A stretch of DNA of 64,000 nt from positions 8,540,110-8,604,109 of the forward strand of contig NC_087197.1 of the NCBI RefSeq assembly GCF_035594125.1. The letters run 5' to 3'. The translations under genes and the position numbers were made by a program. How positions within the stretch are numbered: position 1 is the first letter of the stretch; every line of letters starts with the position of its first letter. The notes beneath the pieces were generated by a model. That model searched no databases, had not been told where the DNA came from, and worked only from the letters and a program-made list of their open reading frames with translations. Below, piece by piece: positions 11,299-24,304 of this stretch. This DNA is from Scylla paramamosain. Taxonomy: Eukaryota; Arthropoda; Malacostraca; Decapoda; Portunidae.

Positions 11299-14200
11299 CA
11301 TGCAAAGCCACCTATATGGGGAAATCAAACGTCTTTGCCAGAAAACTGTCTTATGAGTGTTTTTCAGCTTGTTAGGCACCAAAACGATAAATAACATGGA
11401 ATTCAGTCTATATGAGAATCGAAAACGAAATTGCTGAAAACGTGTCTTTTCGGTGTTTTACGTAGAAAAATGCTAAAACGGATGCAAACCAACCAATATG
11501 AAAAAAAAATAGAATAACATTACAAAAAAACTATATTTTCAGTATTTTTGAGCTGGTTACCTACAAAAAAGGTGAAAATGGATGCAAAGCACTCCCTATT
11601 GCTAAAGAAAAGGACATTACGAGAAACGTGTATAATGAGTGTCTTATTATTTTCGAGCAAAAAAACTTGTGGTTCACAAGAACCACAAGCCAAAAAGCGC
11701 AAAAACTTGTGTATATAAAGAAGTTTCTTAGATACCAAAATGCTGAAACTCAAGAATAACAATCTTAATTGAGAAACAGTACAATCTTACCAAAAGCGTG
11801 TATTTTCCGTGTTTTTCACATTGTTAGCAAAATCCCAAAAAGCATGCGAAACTAGCTTGATGTGAGAAAAAAATGACATTACCAGAGTGTTTTGAGTGTT
11901 TTTGAGCGTGTTTGGCAATAAAGCACTAGAAAGCAGGGCAATCACATTACATGGGAATAAAACCAACTTTGACCAAGAACTTGCCATTATGTGTTTTTGA
12001 GCTCCTTACATACCAAAACGCTAAAGCGCATGCAAAACACTCCTTTATGGAGAAGCAGAAAAAACATTAGAAAAAACATGTGTTTTAAGTGTTTTTAATC
12101 ATGTTACCTATAAAAACGCTTAAATACATGCAAAGAACCCTATCTCTGGGAAACGAAAGGACATTACGAAAAACGTGTATTATGACTGTTTTGAAGTTCC
12201 TTAAGTACCAACACGTTAAAACCCACAAATAACACTCTTTAAAGAGAAAAAATATTTAAAAAAAATAAAAAAATTCTGCCAAAGTTCAGGGAATTTATGT
12301 GGAAAAAAAAGAACATTATCAAAAAAGTTAATTATAGTTTTTTATTCGGATTGTTATTTACCAAACCTTAAAGTGCATGCAAAGCCACCTATATGAGGAA
12401 ATTAAACGACTTTACCAGAAACCTGTCTTTTCAGTGTTTTTCAGTATGTTAGGCACCAAACCAATAAATAATATGGAAGTCAGTCAATATGTGAATCCAA
12501 AACAAAATTACTGAAAACGTGTCTAAAGCACTAAAAAGCAGAACAATCACATTACATGGGAATAAAACCAACTTTTACGAAGAACTTGCCTTTAAGTGTT
12601 TTTGAGCTCCTTATATAACAAACCGCTAAAACGCATGGAAAACAAACTTTATGGAGAAACAGAATAACATTACCAAAAACATATATTTTGAGCGTTTTTT
12701 GATCATGTTATCTATAAAAACGCTTAAATACATGCAAAGAACATTATGCTTGGGAAACAAAAGGACATTACGAGAAACGTGTATTATGAGTGTTTTTTTT
12801 AAGTTCTTTAAGTACCAAAAAGCTAAAACCCACAAATAATACTCTTTGTTTAGAAAAAATAAATAAATAAAAAAAATATATAAAAAATTGGATTTTTTTT
12901 TTTGTTATTCATCTTCATAGTACCGAGATGCCAAAATTCTGGGAAAATTCAGGTCAATCATATAATAAAAAAAATATTATAAAAAAGTTAATTTCAGCTT
13001 TTTTTTTAGAACCCTAAAGTGCATGCAAATCCTCCTATATGAAGAAATTTAAGGACCTTACCAGAAATCTGTGTTTTGAGTGTTTTTTTAGCATGTTAAG
13101 CACCAAAACGATAAATAATAAGGAACTCACCTCTATATGGGGATCCAAAACAAAGTTACTGAAAACGTGTCTTCTCAGTGTTTTACGTAGAAAAACGCTA
13201 AAACGGATGCAAAGCAACCAATATAAAGAAATAGAAAAACGTTACTAAAAAGGTATATTTTGAGTGTTTTTGAGCTTATTACCTACAAAAAACGTGAAAA
13301 TTGATGGAAAGCACTCTATATTGAAAAACAAAAGGACATTGCAAGAAAAGTGTATAATGAGTGTTTTATAGTTCAAAAGAACCACAAGGCAAAAAAACGC
13401 AAAATCTCGTGTATATGGAGAGGTTTCCTAGATACAAAAATGCTGAAACTTATGTATAACATTCCTAATTTAGAAACAGAACAACCTTAATAAATGCGTG
13501 TATTTTGAGTGCTTTCCACATTCTTAGTTACCAAAACCCCAAATTGCATGCAAAAAATAGATTTGTGGGAAAAAACATGACTTTACCAGAAAAGTGTCTT
13601 TTGAGTGTTTTTGAGCGTGATATTTTGAGCGTGAATTTTTACCAAGAACTTGCCTTTAAGTGTTTTTGAGCTCCTTATATACCAAAACACTAAAATGCAT
13701 GCAAAACACTCTTTATGGTGAAACAGAATAATATTACCAAAAACATATATTTTGAGTGTTTTTGATTATGTTACCAATGAAAGCGCTAAAATACATGCAA
13801 AGAACTCTATTTTTAGGAAACGAAAGGAGATTACGAGAAACGTGTATTATGAGTGTTTTTAAGTTCATTAATTACCAAAAAGCTAAAAGCCACAAATAAC
13901 ACTCTTTATTGAGAAACAATAAATAAATAAAAAAAATAAGATATTTTTTTTCTTTCTTATTCATCTTCACAAGTACCGAGATGCCAAAAGTTCAGGAAAA
14001 TATCAGGAAATTATGTGAAATAAGAACATTATCAAAAAAGTTAAGTTTAGTTTTTTTTTTCGGACTATTATGTACCAAACCCCTAAAGTGCATGGGGAAA
14101 TTAAACGTGTTTGCCAGAAAACGGTCTTATGAATGTTTTACAGCATCTTAGGAACCAACATGATAAATAACATGGAAGTCAATCTATATGGGAATCCAAA

Positions 14201-16127
14201 ACAATATTACTAAAAACGTGTTTTTTCGTTGTTTTACGTAGAAAAATGCTAAAACGGATGCAAATCAACCAATATGAAGGAATAGAATAACATTACCAAA
14301 AAGGTATCTTTTGAGTGTTTTTGAAATTGTTACCTACAAAAAACGCGAAAATAGATGGAAAGCTCTCTATATTGGGAAGCAAAAGGACATTACGAGAAAC
14401 GTGTATAATAAGTGTTTTATAGTTTCACAAGAACTACAAGGCAAAAAACCGCAAAAACTCGTGTATATAGAGAAGTTTCTTACATTCCAAAATGCTGAAA
14501 CTCTGGAACAACACTTTTAATTGAGAAACAGAACAATCTTACTAAATGCGTGTATTTTGAGTGCTTTTCACATCCTTGGTTACCAAAACCAAAATTGCAT
14601 GCGAAACCAGCTTTATGTGGGAAAAAAATGACATTACCAGAAAAATGTCTTTTTATTGTTTTTGAGCGTGTTAGGCAATAAAGCACTAAAAAGGAGGGCA
14701 ATCACATTACATTGAAATAAAACCAATTTTTAACAAGAACTTGCCTATAAAAGTATTTGAGCTCCTTATATACCAAAACACTAAAATGCATGCAAAATAC
14801 ACTTTAGGGTGAAACAGAATAACATTACCAAAAACATGTATTTTGAGTGTTTTTGATCATGTTACCAATAAAAACGCTTAAATACATGCAAAGAACCCTA
14901 TTTTTGGGAAACGAAAGGACATTACGAGAAACGTGTATTATGGGTATTTTTAAGTTCATTAAGTACGAAAAAGGTAAAAGCCACAAATTACACTCGTTAT
15001 TGAGAAAAAATAATAAATAGATAAAAGAAATACGATATATATTTTTTCATTGTTATTTATCTTCACAGGTAAGGAGGTGCCAAAATTCGGGCAAAGTTCA
15101 GGAAATTATATAAAAAAAGAACATTATCAAAAAAGTTACATTTAGCTTTTTTTTCGGACTGTTATGTACCAAACCCCTAAATTGCATGCAAAGCCACCTA
15201 TATGGCGAAATTGAACGTCTTTGCTAGAAAACTAACTTATGAGGGTTTTTCAGCATGTTAGGAACCAACACGATAAAACCCAAGGAAGTCAATCTATATG
15301 GGAATCCAAAAATAAATTACTGAAAACGCGTCTTTTCGCTGTTTTACGTAGAAAACGCTAAAATCTATGCAAACCAACCAAAATGAAGAAATAGAATAAC
15401 ATTACCAAAAACGTATATTTTGAGTGTTTTTGATATTGTTACCTACAAAAAACGCGAAAATTGATAGAAACCACTCTATATTGGGAGGCAAAAGGCACCA
15501 AAAAGCATTTTAGGCACCAAAACGATAAATAATATGAAAGTCACTCTATATGGAAATCTAAAGCAATATTACTGGAAACGTGTCTTTTAAAAGATTTACG
15601 TAGAAAAACGCTAAAACAGATGCAAACCAACCAATATGAAGAAATAGAATAACATTACCAAAAAACTATATTTTGTGGGTTCTTCAGCTTGTTACATAAA
15701 AAAATGCGAAAATATATGCAAAGCACTCTATATAAGTAAAAAAAAAAAAAAAAGGACAACGAGAAACGTGTATAATGAGTGTTTTATAGTTTCACCAGAA
15801 TCACAAGGCAAAAAACGCAAAAACTCGACTATATGGAGAAGTTTCTAAGATACCAAAATACTGAAACTCATGAATAACACTCTTAATCAAGAAACAGAAC
15901 AACCTTACTAAATGCGTGTATTTTGAGTGTTATTTTACATTCTTAGTTACCAAAACCCCAAATTCCATGCGAAACTAGCTTTATGTAGGAAAAAAATGAC
16001 ATTATCAGAAAAGTGTCTTTGAGTGTTTTTCAGCGTGTTAGGCAATAAAGCACTAAAAAGCAGTTCAATCACAATACATGGGAATAAAACCAACTTTTAC
16101 GAAGAACTTGCCTTTTAGTGTTTTTGA
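11299..16127 (-). repeat. R-orientation HOR block
   Basis: Reverse landmarks (CTTCATAGGTACCGAG type) lie at about 12920, 13975 and 15070. The one expected near 12270 is missing through a local deletion in the A/T block. Another deletion near 12522-12530 joins monomer E to K (GAAAACGTGTCTAAAGCACT). The 12.58-16.1 kb part is the inverted partner of F 5.5-9.07 kb. Confidence 0.85.
11666..11689. repeat. Perfect 10-bp-arm hairpin in linker
   Basis: CTTGTGGTTC-ACAA-GAACCACAAG. The insertion that creates it lengthens the linker between B and C by about 25-30 bp relative to the ordinary linker, which holds only one arm. Confidence 0.92.
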
Positions 16128-16995
16128 CACGCATTTAGTAAAGTTGCTCTGTTTCTCAATTAAGAGTGTTATTCAAGACTTTCAGCATATACACGAGTTT
16201 TTGTGTTTTTTGCCCTGTGGTTTTTTGAACTATAAAACATTCATTATACACTTTTCTCGCAATGTCCCTTTGTTTCCCAATATAGAGTGCTTTGTATCAA
16301 TTTTCGTGTTTTTTTTTGTAGGAAACAAGCACAAAAACACTCAAAATATACATTTTTGGTAATGTTATTCTGCTTCTTGATATTGGTTGGTTTGTATCAG
16401 TTTTAGCGTTTTTCTACGTAAAACACTGAGAAGACACGTTTTCAGTAATTTTCTATTTTTGCATTCCCACATAGAGTGAGTTCCTTATTATTTATCGTTT
16501 TGGTGCCTAATATGCTGAAAAACACTGAAAAGACATATTTCTTGTTAGGTCTTTAATTTCCTCATATGGGAGGCTTTGCATGTCTTTTAAGTGTTTGTGA
16601 GCGTGTTACGCAATAAAGCCCTAAATGTCAGGGCAATCACATTACATGGGAATAAAACCAAATTTTACCAAGAACTTACCTTTAAGTGTTTTTGAGCTCC
16701 TTACGTACCAAAACGCGAAAACGCATACAAAATACATTTTATGGAGAAACAGAATAACATTACAAAATATATGTATTTTGAGTGTTTTTGATCATGTTAT
16801 GTATAAAAACGCTTAAATACATGTAAAGAACCTTATTTTTGGGAAACGAAAGAACATTACGAATAACGTGTATTATGAGTGATTTTTAATTTCCTTCAGT
16901 ACCAAAAAGCTAGAACCCACAAATAACACTCTTTAGAAAAATAAATAAATAAAAAAAATGGGATTTTTTTTTTTTGGTTATTCATCTTCATAGGT
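15070..16995 (-). repeat. Compound HOR, reverse copy
   Basis: E/C junction at 15481-15518 (GGGAGGCAAAAGGCACC) and inverted module at 16128-16583. Length about 1.93 kb. Inverse partner of 4636-6565. Confidence 0.82.
16128..16583 (+). repeat. Inverted B-F module, copy 3
   Basis: A forward module inside a reverse block: TTTTAGTGTTTTTGA / CACGCATTTAGTA on the left and TTTGCATG / TCTTTTAAGTG on the right. Both borders are the reverse complements of those at 5051-5505, as expected for the inverted-duplication partner. Part of B is deleted near 16185 (TTTCAGCATATACACGAG). Confidence 0.88.
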
Positions 16996-17696
16996 ACCGA
17001 GATGCTAAAATTCTGCCAAAATTAACGGAATTTATGTGGAAAAAAGAATATTATCATTGAAGTTAATTATAGCTTTTTTTTTCGGATTCTTATGTACCAA
17101 ACCCTAAAATGCATGCAAAGCCACCTATATAAGGAAGTTAAAGGACTTTACCAGAAACCTGTCTTTTCAGTGTTTTTCAGCATGTTAGGCACCAAAACGA
17201 TGAATAATATGGAAGTCAGTTAATATGTGAATCCAAAAGAAAATTACTAAAAACGTGTCTTTTCAGTGTTTTACTTAGAAAAACGCTAAAGCGGATAGAA
17301 ACCATCCTTTATGAAGAAATATAATAACATTACCAAAAAGATATATTTTGAATGTTTTTGAGCTTGTTACCTACAAAAAATGCAAATAATCGATGTAATG
17401 CGAAAAAATGACATTACCAGAAAAATCCCAACTTTTACGAAGAATTTGCCTTTAAGTTTATATACCAAACCACTAAAACGCATGCAAAACAAACTTTATG
17501 GAAAAACAGAATAGCATTACCAAAAACATGTATTTTCAGTGTTTTTTGATCATGTTATCTATAAAAACGCTAAAGTACATGCAAAGAACATTATGTTTGG
17601 GAAGCAAAAGGACATTACAAGAAACGTGTATTATGAGTGTTTTTTTTAAGATCCTTAAGTACCAAAAAGCAAAAACAAACAAAAAACACTCTTTAT

Positions 17697-17757
17697 TTAG
17701 AAAAAAAAATAAATAAATAAATAAATAAAATAAATAGGATTTTTTTTTTTTTTTTTT
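17697..17757. repeat. A/T block of monomer H: (AAAT)n then poly(T)
   Basis: A run of A, then about seven AAAT-type repeats, then a poly(T) run of more than 15. This is one of the longest examples of the A/T block found next to the G/H landmark in nearly every HOR. Confidence 0.9.
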
Positions 17758-20491
17758 GTTATTCATATTCATAGGTACCGAGATGCCAAAATTCTGAGAA
17801 AATTCAGGGCAATTATGTGATAAAAGAATATTATCAAAAAAGTTAATTTCAGCTTTTTTTTTTTTTTTCGAACTGTTTTGTACCAAACCCTAAATTGCAT
17901 GCAAAGCCTCCTATATGAGGAAATTAAACGACCTTAAAAGAAATTTGTCTTTTGAGTGTTTTTCAGAATTTTAGGCACCAAAACGATAAATAAATAACTC
18001 ACTTTATATAGGAATCACTTTTATATGGGAAAAAAAACTACTGAAAACGTGTCTTCTCAGTGTTTTACGTAGAAAAACGCTAAAACGGATGCAAACTAAC
18101 CAATATAAAAAAAATAAAAAAAAAACATTACCAAAAAAGGTATATTTTGAGTGTTTTTGAGCTTATTACCTACAAAAAACGCAAAAAATTGATGCAAAGC
18201 ACTCTATATTAGGAAATAAATGGACATTGCAAGAAAAGTATATAATGTTTTATAGTTCAAAAGAACCAAAAGGCAAAAAACGCAAAAACTTGCGGATATG
18301 GAGAAGTTTCTTAGATACCAAAATGCTTAAACTCATGAATAACATTCCTAATTGAGAAACAGAACAACCTTACTAAATGCGTGTATTTTGAGAGCTTTTC
18401 ACATTCTTAGTTACCAAAACCCCAAATTGCATGCGAAACCAGCTTTATGTGAGAAAAAAATGACATTACGAGAAAAATGTCTTTTGAGTGTTTTTGAGCC
18501 TGAGGGGCAATAAAGCACTAAAAAGCAGGGCAATCACATTACATTTCAATAAAACCAATTTTTATCAAGAATTTGCCTTTAAGTGTTTTTGAGCTCCTTA
18601 TATACTAAACCGCTAAAACGCATGCAAAACAAACTTTATGGAGAACCAGAATAACATTACCAAAAAGATGCATTTTGAGTGTTTTTGATAATGTTATATA
18701 TAAAAACGCTTAAATACATGCAAAGAACCTTATGTTTGGGAAACGTAAGGACATTACGAGAAATGTGTATTATGAGTGTTTTTAAGTTCCTTAACTACCA
18801 AAAAGCTAAAACCCACAAATAACATTCGTTATTTAGAAAAAAATAAATAAATAAATAAATGAAAGGTTTTTCTTTTCTTTTTTTGTTATTCACCTTCATA
18901 GGTACCGAGATGCCAAAATTCCGGGAAAAATTAGGGCAATTATATGATAAGAGAATATTATATAAAAAAAAAAGTTGATATTAGCTTTTTTTCGGACTGT
19001 TATGTAGCAGACACTAAAGTGCACTCAAAGCCTCGCAAATGAAGAAATTAAACGACCTTACCAGAAATCTGTGTTTTGAGTGTTTTTCAGCATGTTAGGC
19101 ACCAAAACGATAAATAATATGGAACTCACTCTATATGGCAAACCAAAACAAAATTATTGGAAACGTGTCTTCTCAGTGTTTTACGTAGAAAAACGCTAAA
19201 ACGGATGAAAACCAACAAATATCAAGAAGTTGAAAAACATTACCAAAAAGGTATATTTTGAGTGTTTTCGATGTTACCTAAAAAAAAAAAAAACGCGAAA
19301 ATTGATACAAAGCACTCTATATTGGAAAACAAAGGGACATTGCGAGAAAAGTGTATAATGAATGTTTTATAGTTTAAAAGAACCACAAGGCAAAAAACGC
19401 AAAAACTCGTGTATATGGAGAAGTTTCCTAGATACCAAAATGCTGAAACTCCTGAATAACACTCTTAATTGAAAAACAGAACAACTTTACTAAATGCGTG
19501 TATTTTGAGTGCTTTTCACATTCTTAGTTACCAAAATCCCAAATTGCATGCGAAACCAGCTTTATGTGGGAAAAAAAACGACATTACCAGAAAAGTGTCT
19601 TTTGAGTGTTTTTGAGCTTGATAGGCAATAAAGCACTAAAAAGCCTGGGAATCACTTTACATGGCAATCAAATCAATTTTTACCAAGAACTTGCCTTTAA
19701 GTGTTTTGAGCTCCTTATATACCAAAACGCTAAAACGCATGCAAAACACACTTTATGGAGAAAGAGAATAGCATTACCAAAAACATATATTTTGAGTGTT
19801 TTTGATCATGTTACCAATAGAAACGCTTAAATACATGCAAAGATCCCTATTTTTAGGAAATTAAAGGACATTGCGAGAAACGTGTATTACGAGTGTTTTT
19901 AAGATCATTATTTATGAAAAAGCTAAAAGCCACAAATAACACTCTTTATTGAGAAAAAAAATAAATAAATAAAAAAAATGCTATATTTTTTTTTCTTTTT
20001 CATATTCACAGGTACCGAGATGCCAAAATTTGGGCAAAATTCAGAAATTATGTTAAATAAGAACATTATCAAAAAAATTAAATTTTGCTTTTTTTTTCGT
20101 ACTGTTATGTACCAAACCCTAAAGTGCATGCAAAGCCACCTATATGGGAAAATTAAACGTCTTTGCCAGAAAACTGTGTTATGAGTGTTTTTCAACTTGT
20201 TAGGCACCATAACGGTAAATAACATGCAAGTCACTCTATATGGGAATCTAAAACAAAATTAATGAAAACGTGTCTTTTCGGTGTTTTACGTAGAAAAACG
20301 CTAAAACGGATGCAAACCAACCAATAGGAAGAAATAAAATAACATTACCAAAAAGGTACATTTTGAGTGTTTTTGACCTTGTTACCTACAAAAAAACGCG
20401 AAAATGGATGCAAAGCACTCCCTATTGGGAAACAAAAGGACATTACGAGAAACGTGTATAATGAGTGTTTTATTATTTTTGAGCAAAAGAA

Positions 20492-20515
20492 CTTGTAGTT
20501 CACAAGAACCACAAG
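20492..20515. repeat. Linker hairpin with one mismatch
   Basis: CTTGTAGTTC-ACAA-GAACCACAAG: one arm has A for G. The inverted partner at 56134-56157 has the same mismatch, so the change came before that duplication. Confidence 0.9.
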
Positions 20516-21409
20516 GCAAAAAACGCAAAAACTCGTGTATATAAAGAAGTTTCTTTGATACCAAAATGCTTAAACTCTTGAATAACAATATTAATTGAGA
20601 AACAGAACAACCTTACCAAATGCGTGTATTTTGAGTGTTTTTCACATTCACAGTTAGAAAAACCCGAAAGAGCACGCGAAACTATGTTGGAAAAAAAAGA
20701 AGAAGTGTCTTTTGAGTGTTTTTGAGCGTGTTAGACAATAAATCACAAAAAAAAACAGGGCAATCACATTACATGGGAATAAAACCAACTTTTACCAAGA
20801 ACTTGCCTTGAAGTGTTTTTGACCTCCTTACAAACCTAAACGCTAAAACGCATGCAAAAAACTCCTTTATGGAGATGCAGAATAACATTACTAAAAACAT
20901 GTTTTAAGTGTTTTTGATCATGTTACCTACAAAAACGTTTAAATACATGCAAAGAACCCTATGTTTGGGAAACGAAAGGACATTACGAGAAACGTGTATT
21001 AGGACCGTTTTTAAGTTCCTTAAGTACAAAAACGTTAAAACCCATAAATAACACTCTTTATAGAGAAAAAAAAATAGTTTTTTTATATTGATTTTCATTG
21101 GTACCAAGATGCCAATATTCTGCCAAAATTCAGGGAATTTATCTGGAAAAAAGAACATTATCAAAAAAAGTTACTTATAGCTCTTTTACGGATTTTTATG
21201 TACCAAACTCTAAAGTGCATGCCACCTATATAAGGAAGTTAAATGACTTTACCAGAAACCTGTCTTTTCAGTGTTTTTCAGCATGTTAGGCACCAAAACG
21301 ATAAATAATATGGAAGTCAGTCAATATGTGAATCCAAAACAAAATTACTGAAAACGTGTCTTTTCAGTGTTTTACGTAGAAAAACGCTAAAGCGGATATA
21401 AACCATCCT

Positions 21410-21490
21410 ATATGAAGAAATAAAATAACTACCAAAAAGATATATTTTGAGATATGAAGAAATAGAATAACATTACCAAAAAGTGTTTTT
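21410..21490 (-). repeat. Short tandem duplication in monomer D
   Basis: ATATGAAGAAATAAAATAAC and then ATATGAAGAAATAGAATAAC start two adjacent copies about 42 bp apart, each followed by ACCAAAAAG. The first copy has lost a few bases (AACTACC for AACATTACC). Confidence 0.85.
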
Positions 21491-23234
21491 GAGCTTTTTA
21501 CCTACAAAAAACGCGCAAATATTTGGAAAGCAATCTATATTGTGAAGCAAAAGGACATTTAGAGAAACGTGTATAATGATTGTTTTATAGTTTCACAAGA
21601 ACCACAATACAAAAAAGGCAAAAACTCGTGTATATAGAGAAGTTTCTTATATACCAAAACGCTAAAACTCATGAATAATACTTTTAATTGAGAAACAGAA
21701 CTACCTTACCAAATGTGTGTATTTTGAGTGTTTTTCACATTCTTAGTTACGAAAATCCCAAATTACATGTGAAACTACCTTTATGGGGGAAAAAAAATGA
21801 CATTTCCAGAAAAGAGTCTTTTGAGTGTTTTTGAGCGTTATATGCAACAAAACACTAAAAAGCAAAACAATCACATTACATTGGAATAAAACCAAATTTT
21901 ACGAAGAACTTGCCTTTAAGTGTTTTTAACTACTTACATACCAAAACGCTAAACGCATGCAAAACAACCTTTATGAAGAAACAGAATAACATTACCAAAA
22001 ACATATATTTTGATTGTTTTTGATAATGTCACCTATAAAATCGCTTAAATACATGCAAAGAACCCTATGTTTGTGAAACGAAAGGACATTACGAAAATCG
22101 TGTATTATGAGTATTTTTAAGTTCCTTAAGTACCAAAAATCTAAAACCCACAAATAACACTCTTTAAAGAGAAAAAAATAATTAAAAAAATATTTTTTTT
22201 TTTTGTTATTCATCTTCATAGATGCCAAAATTTTGAGAAAATTCAGGGAAATTATGTGAAAAAAAAACATAAAAAAAATGATTTTAGCTTTTTTCCGGAG
22301 TTATGTACGAAACCCGGAAGTGCATGCAAAGCCATCTATATGGGGAAATTAAACGACTTTACAAGAAACATGTCTTTGGGTGTTTTCAGCAATTTCAACA
22401 ATATTACTGAAAACGTGTCTTTTCAGTTTTAGCGTAGAAAACTAAAACGGATGCAAACCAACCAATATGAAGAAATAGAATAACATTACAAAAAAGTTGA
22501 GTGTTTTTGAGCTTGTTACCTACAAAAAACGCAAAAATGAATGCAAAGCAGTCTATATTGGGAAACAAAGGATATTACAAGAAAATTGTATAATGAATGT
22601 ATTAATAGTTTTCAAAAACCATAAGGCAAAAAGCGCAAAACTCGTATATATGGAGAAGTTTCCTAGATACCAAAATGCTGAAACTAATGAATAACACTCT
22701 TAATTGAGAAACAGAACAATTTTAGGAAATGAGTGTATTTTGAGTGTTTTTTTTTCAATTTCTTAGTGGTCCAACCCCAAATTACATGCGAAACTGTGGA
22801 AAAAAAATGAAATGACTAGAAAAGTGTCTTTTTAGTGTTTTTCAGCGTGTTAGGCAATAAAGCATTAAAAAGCAGGGCAATCACATTACATGGGAATATA
22901 ACCAACTTTTACCAAGAACTTGCCTTTAAGTTTTTTTGAGCTCCTTATATACTAAAACGCTAAAACACATGCAAAACACCCTGTATGGAAAAACAGAATA
23001 ATATCAAAAACATGTATTTTGAGTGTTTTTGAGCTTATTACCAATAAAAACGCTTAAATACATGCAAAGAACCCTATGTTTGGGAATAAAAGGACATTAC
23101 GAGGAATGTGTATTATGAGTGTTTATAAGTTCCTTAAGTACCAAAAAGCTAAAACCCACAAATAACACTATACAGAAAAAAAATAAATTAAAATAAATTA
23201 AAATATAACATTTTTTTATTGATCTTCATAGGCA

Positions 23235-23800
23235 ACGAGATGCCAAAATTCTGGCAAAATTCAGGAAAATTACGTGAAAAAAGAATATTATGAAAGAGGT
23301 TAATTTTAGCTTTTTTTTTCGGACTGTTATGTACCAAACCCTAAAGTGTATGCAAAGCCACCTATATAGAGAAATTAAACGACTTTACAAGAAACCTGTC
23401 TTTTGAGTGTTTTTCAGCATGTTAGGCATCAAAACGATAAAAAACATTGAAGTCACTCTATATGGGAATCCAAAAATTACTGAAAACGTGTCTTTTCTGT
23501 GTTTACGTAGAAAAACGCTAAACACGGATGGAAACCAACCAATATGAAGAAATAGAATAACATTACAAAAAAGGTATATTTTGAGTGTTTTTGATCATTT
23601 TACCTATAAAAACGCTTCAATACATGTAAAGAACCTTATCTTTAGGAAACAAAAGGACATTACGAGAAACGAGTATTATGAGTGTTTTTACGTTCTTTAA
23701 GTACCAAAAAGCTTAAACCCACAAATAACACTCTTTATAGATAAAAAATAAATAAATGAAAAAATAGCATTTTTTTTTTATTGATCTTCATAGGTATCGA
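23235..23800 (-). repeat. Half-length HOR unit (~560 bp)
   Basis: Monomer D passes directly to I (GAGTGTTTTTGATCATTTTACC, near 23590), so C, linker, B, A, K and J are absent. The same scar is present at 53085 in the inverted partner (TAACATGATCAAAAACACTC then AAAATATACCTTT). Confidence 0.85.
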
Positions 23801-24153
23801 GATGCCAAAATTCTGGCAAAATTCAGGGAAATTATGTAAAAAAAAAAAAGAATATCATAAAATTTAATTTTAGCTTTTTTTCAGACCGTTATGTACCAAA
23901 CCCTAAAGTGCATGTAGAGCCACCAATATGGGGAAATTAAACGTCTTTACCTGAAACCTGTCTTTTGCCTGTTTTTCAGTATGTTAGGCACCAAAACAGT
24001 AAATAATATGGAAATCACTCTGTATGGGAATCCAAAATTACTGAAAACGTGTCTTTTCAGTGTTTTACGTAGAAAAACGCTAAAAAGAAAGCAAATCAAC
24101 CAATATCATGAAATAAAATAATATTACCAAAAAGGTATTTTTTGTGTTTTGAG

Positions 24154-24304
24154 CGAAAATGGATGCAAATCTCTCTATATTGGAAAACAAAAGGACATTA
24201 CGAGAAACGTTTATAATGCTTTTTACCTACAAAAAACGCGAAAATGGATGTAAAAGCACTCTATACTGGGAAGCAAAAGGACATTTAGAGAAAAGTGTAT
24301 AATG
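24154..24304 (-). repeat. Tandem pair of C monomers, ~84-bp period
   Basis: Copy 1 at about 24154-24219 (CGAAAATGGATGCAAATCTC...) and copy 2 at about 24238-24304 (CGAAAATGGATGTAAAAGCA...). The inverted partner near 52445-52530 has a single C monomer that combines the right part of one copy with the left part of the other. Confidence 0.82.

Larger units (their letters stand above)
12580..20900 (-). repeat. Inverted duplication I, right arm
   Basis: Reverse counterpart of 1.9-9.07 kb, with the axis near 10.83 kb over most of its inner part (landmark pairs 8745/12920, 6565/15070, 4636/16995). It is slightly longer than the left arm, apparently because of an extra partial HOR around 17.45-18.7 kb. 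A deletion at 17395-17430 joins monomer C to A and K. Confidence 0.78.

Noticed and set aside
13600..13650. Possible functional short repeat TTTTGAGCGTGA x2
   Set aside because: This is a scar of a local deletion in monomer K (about 50 bp lost) that happens to bring two copies of the common A/K boundary together.
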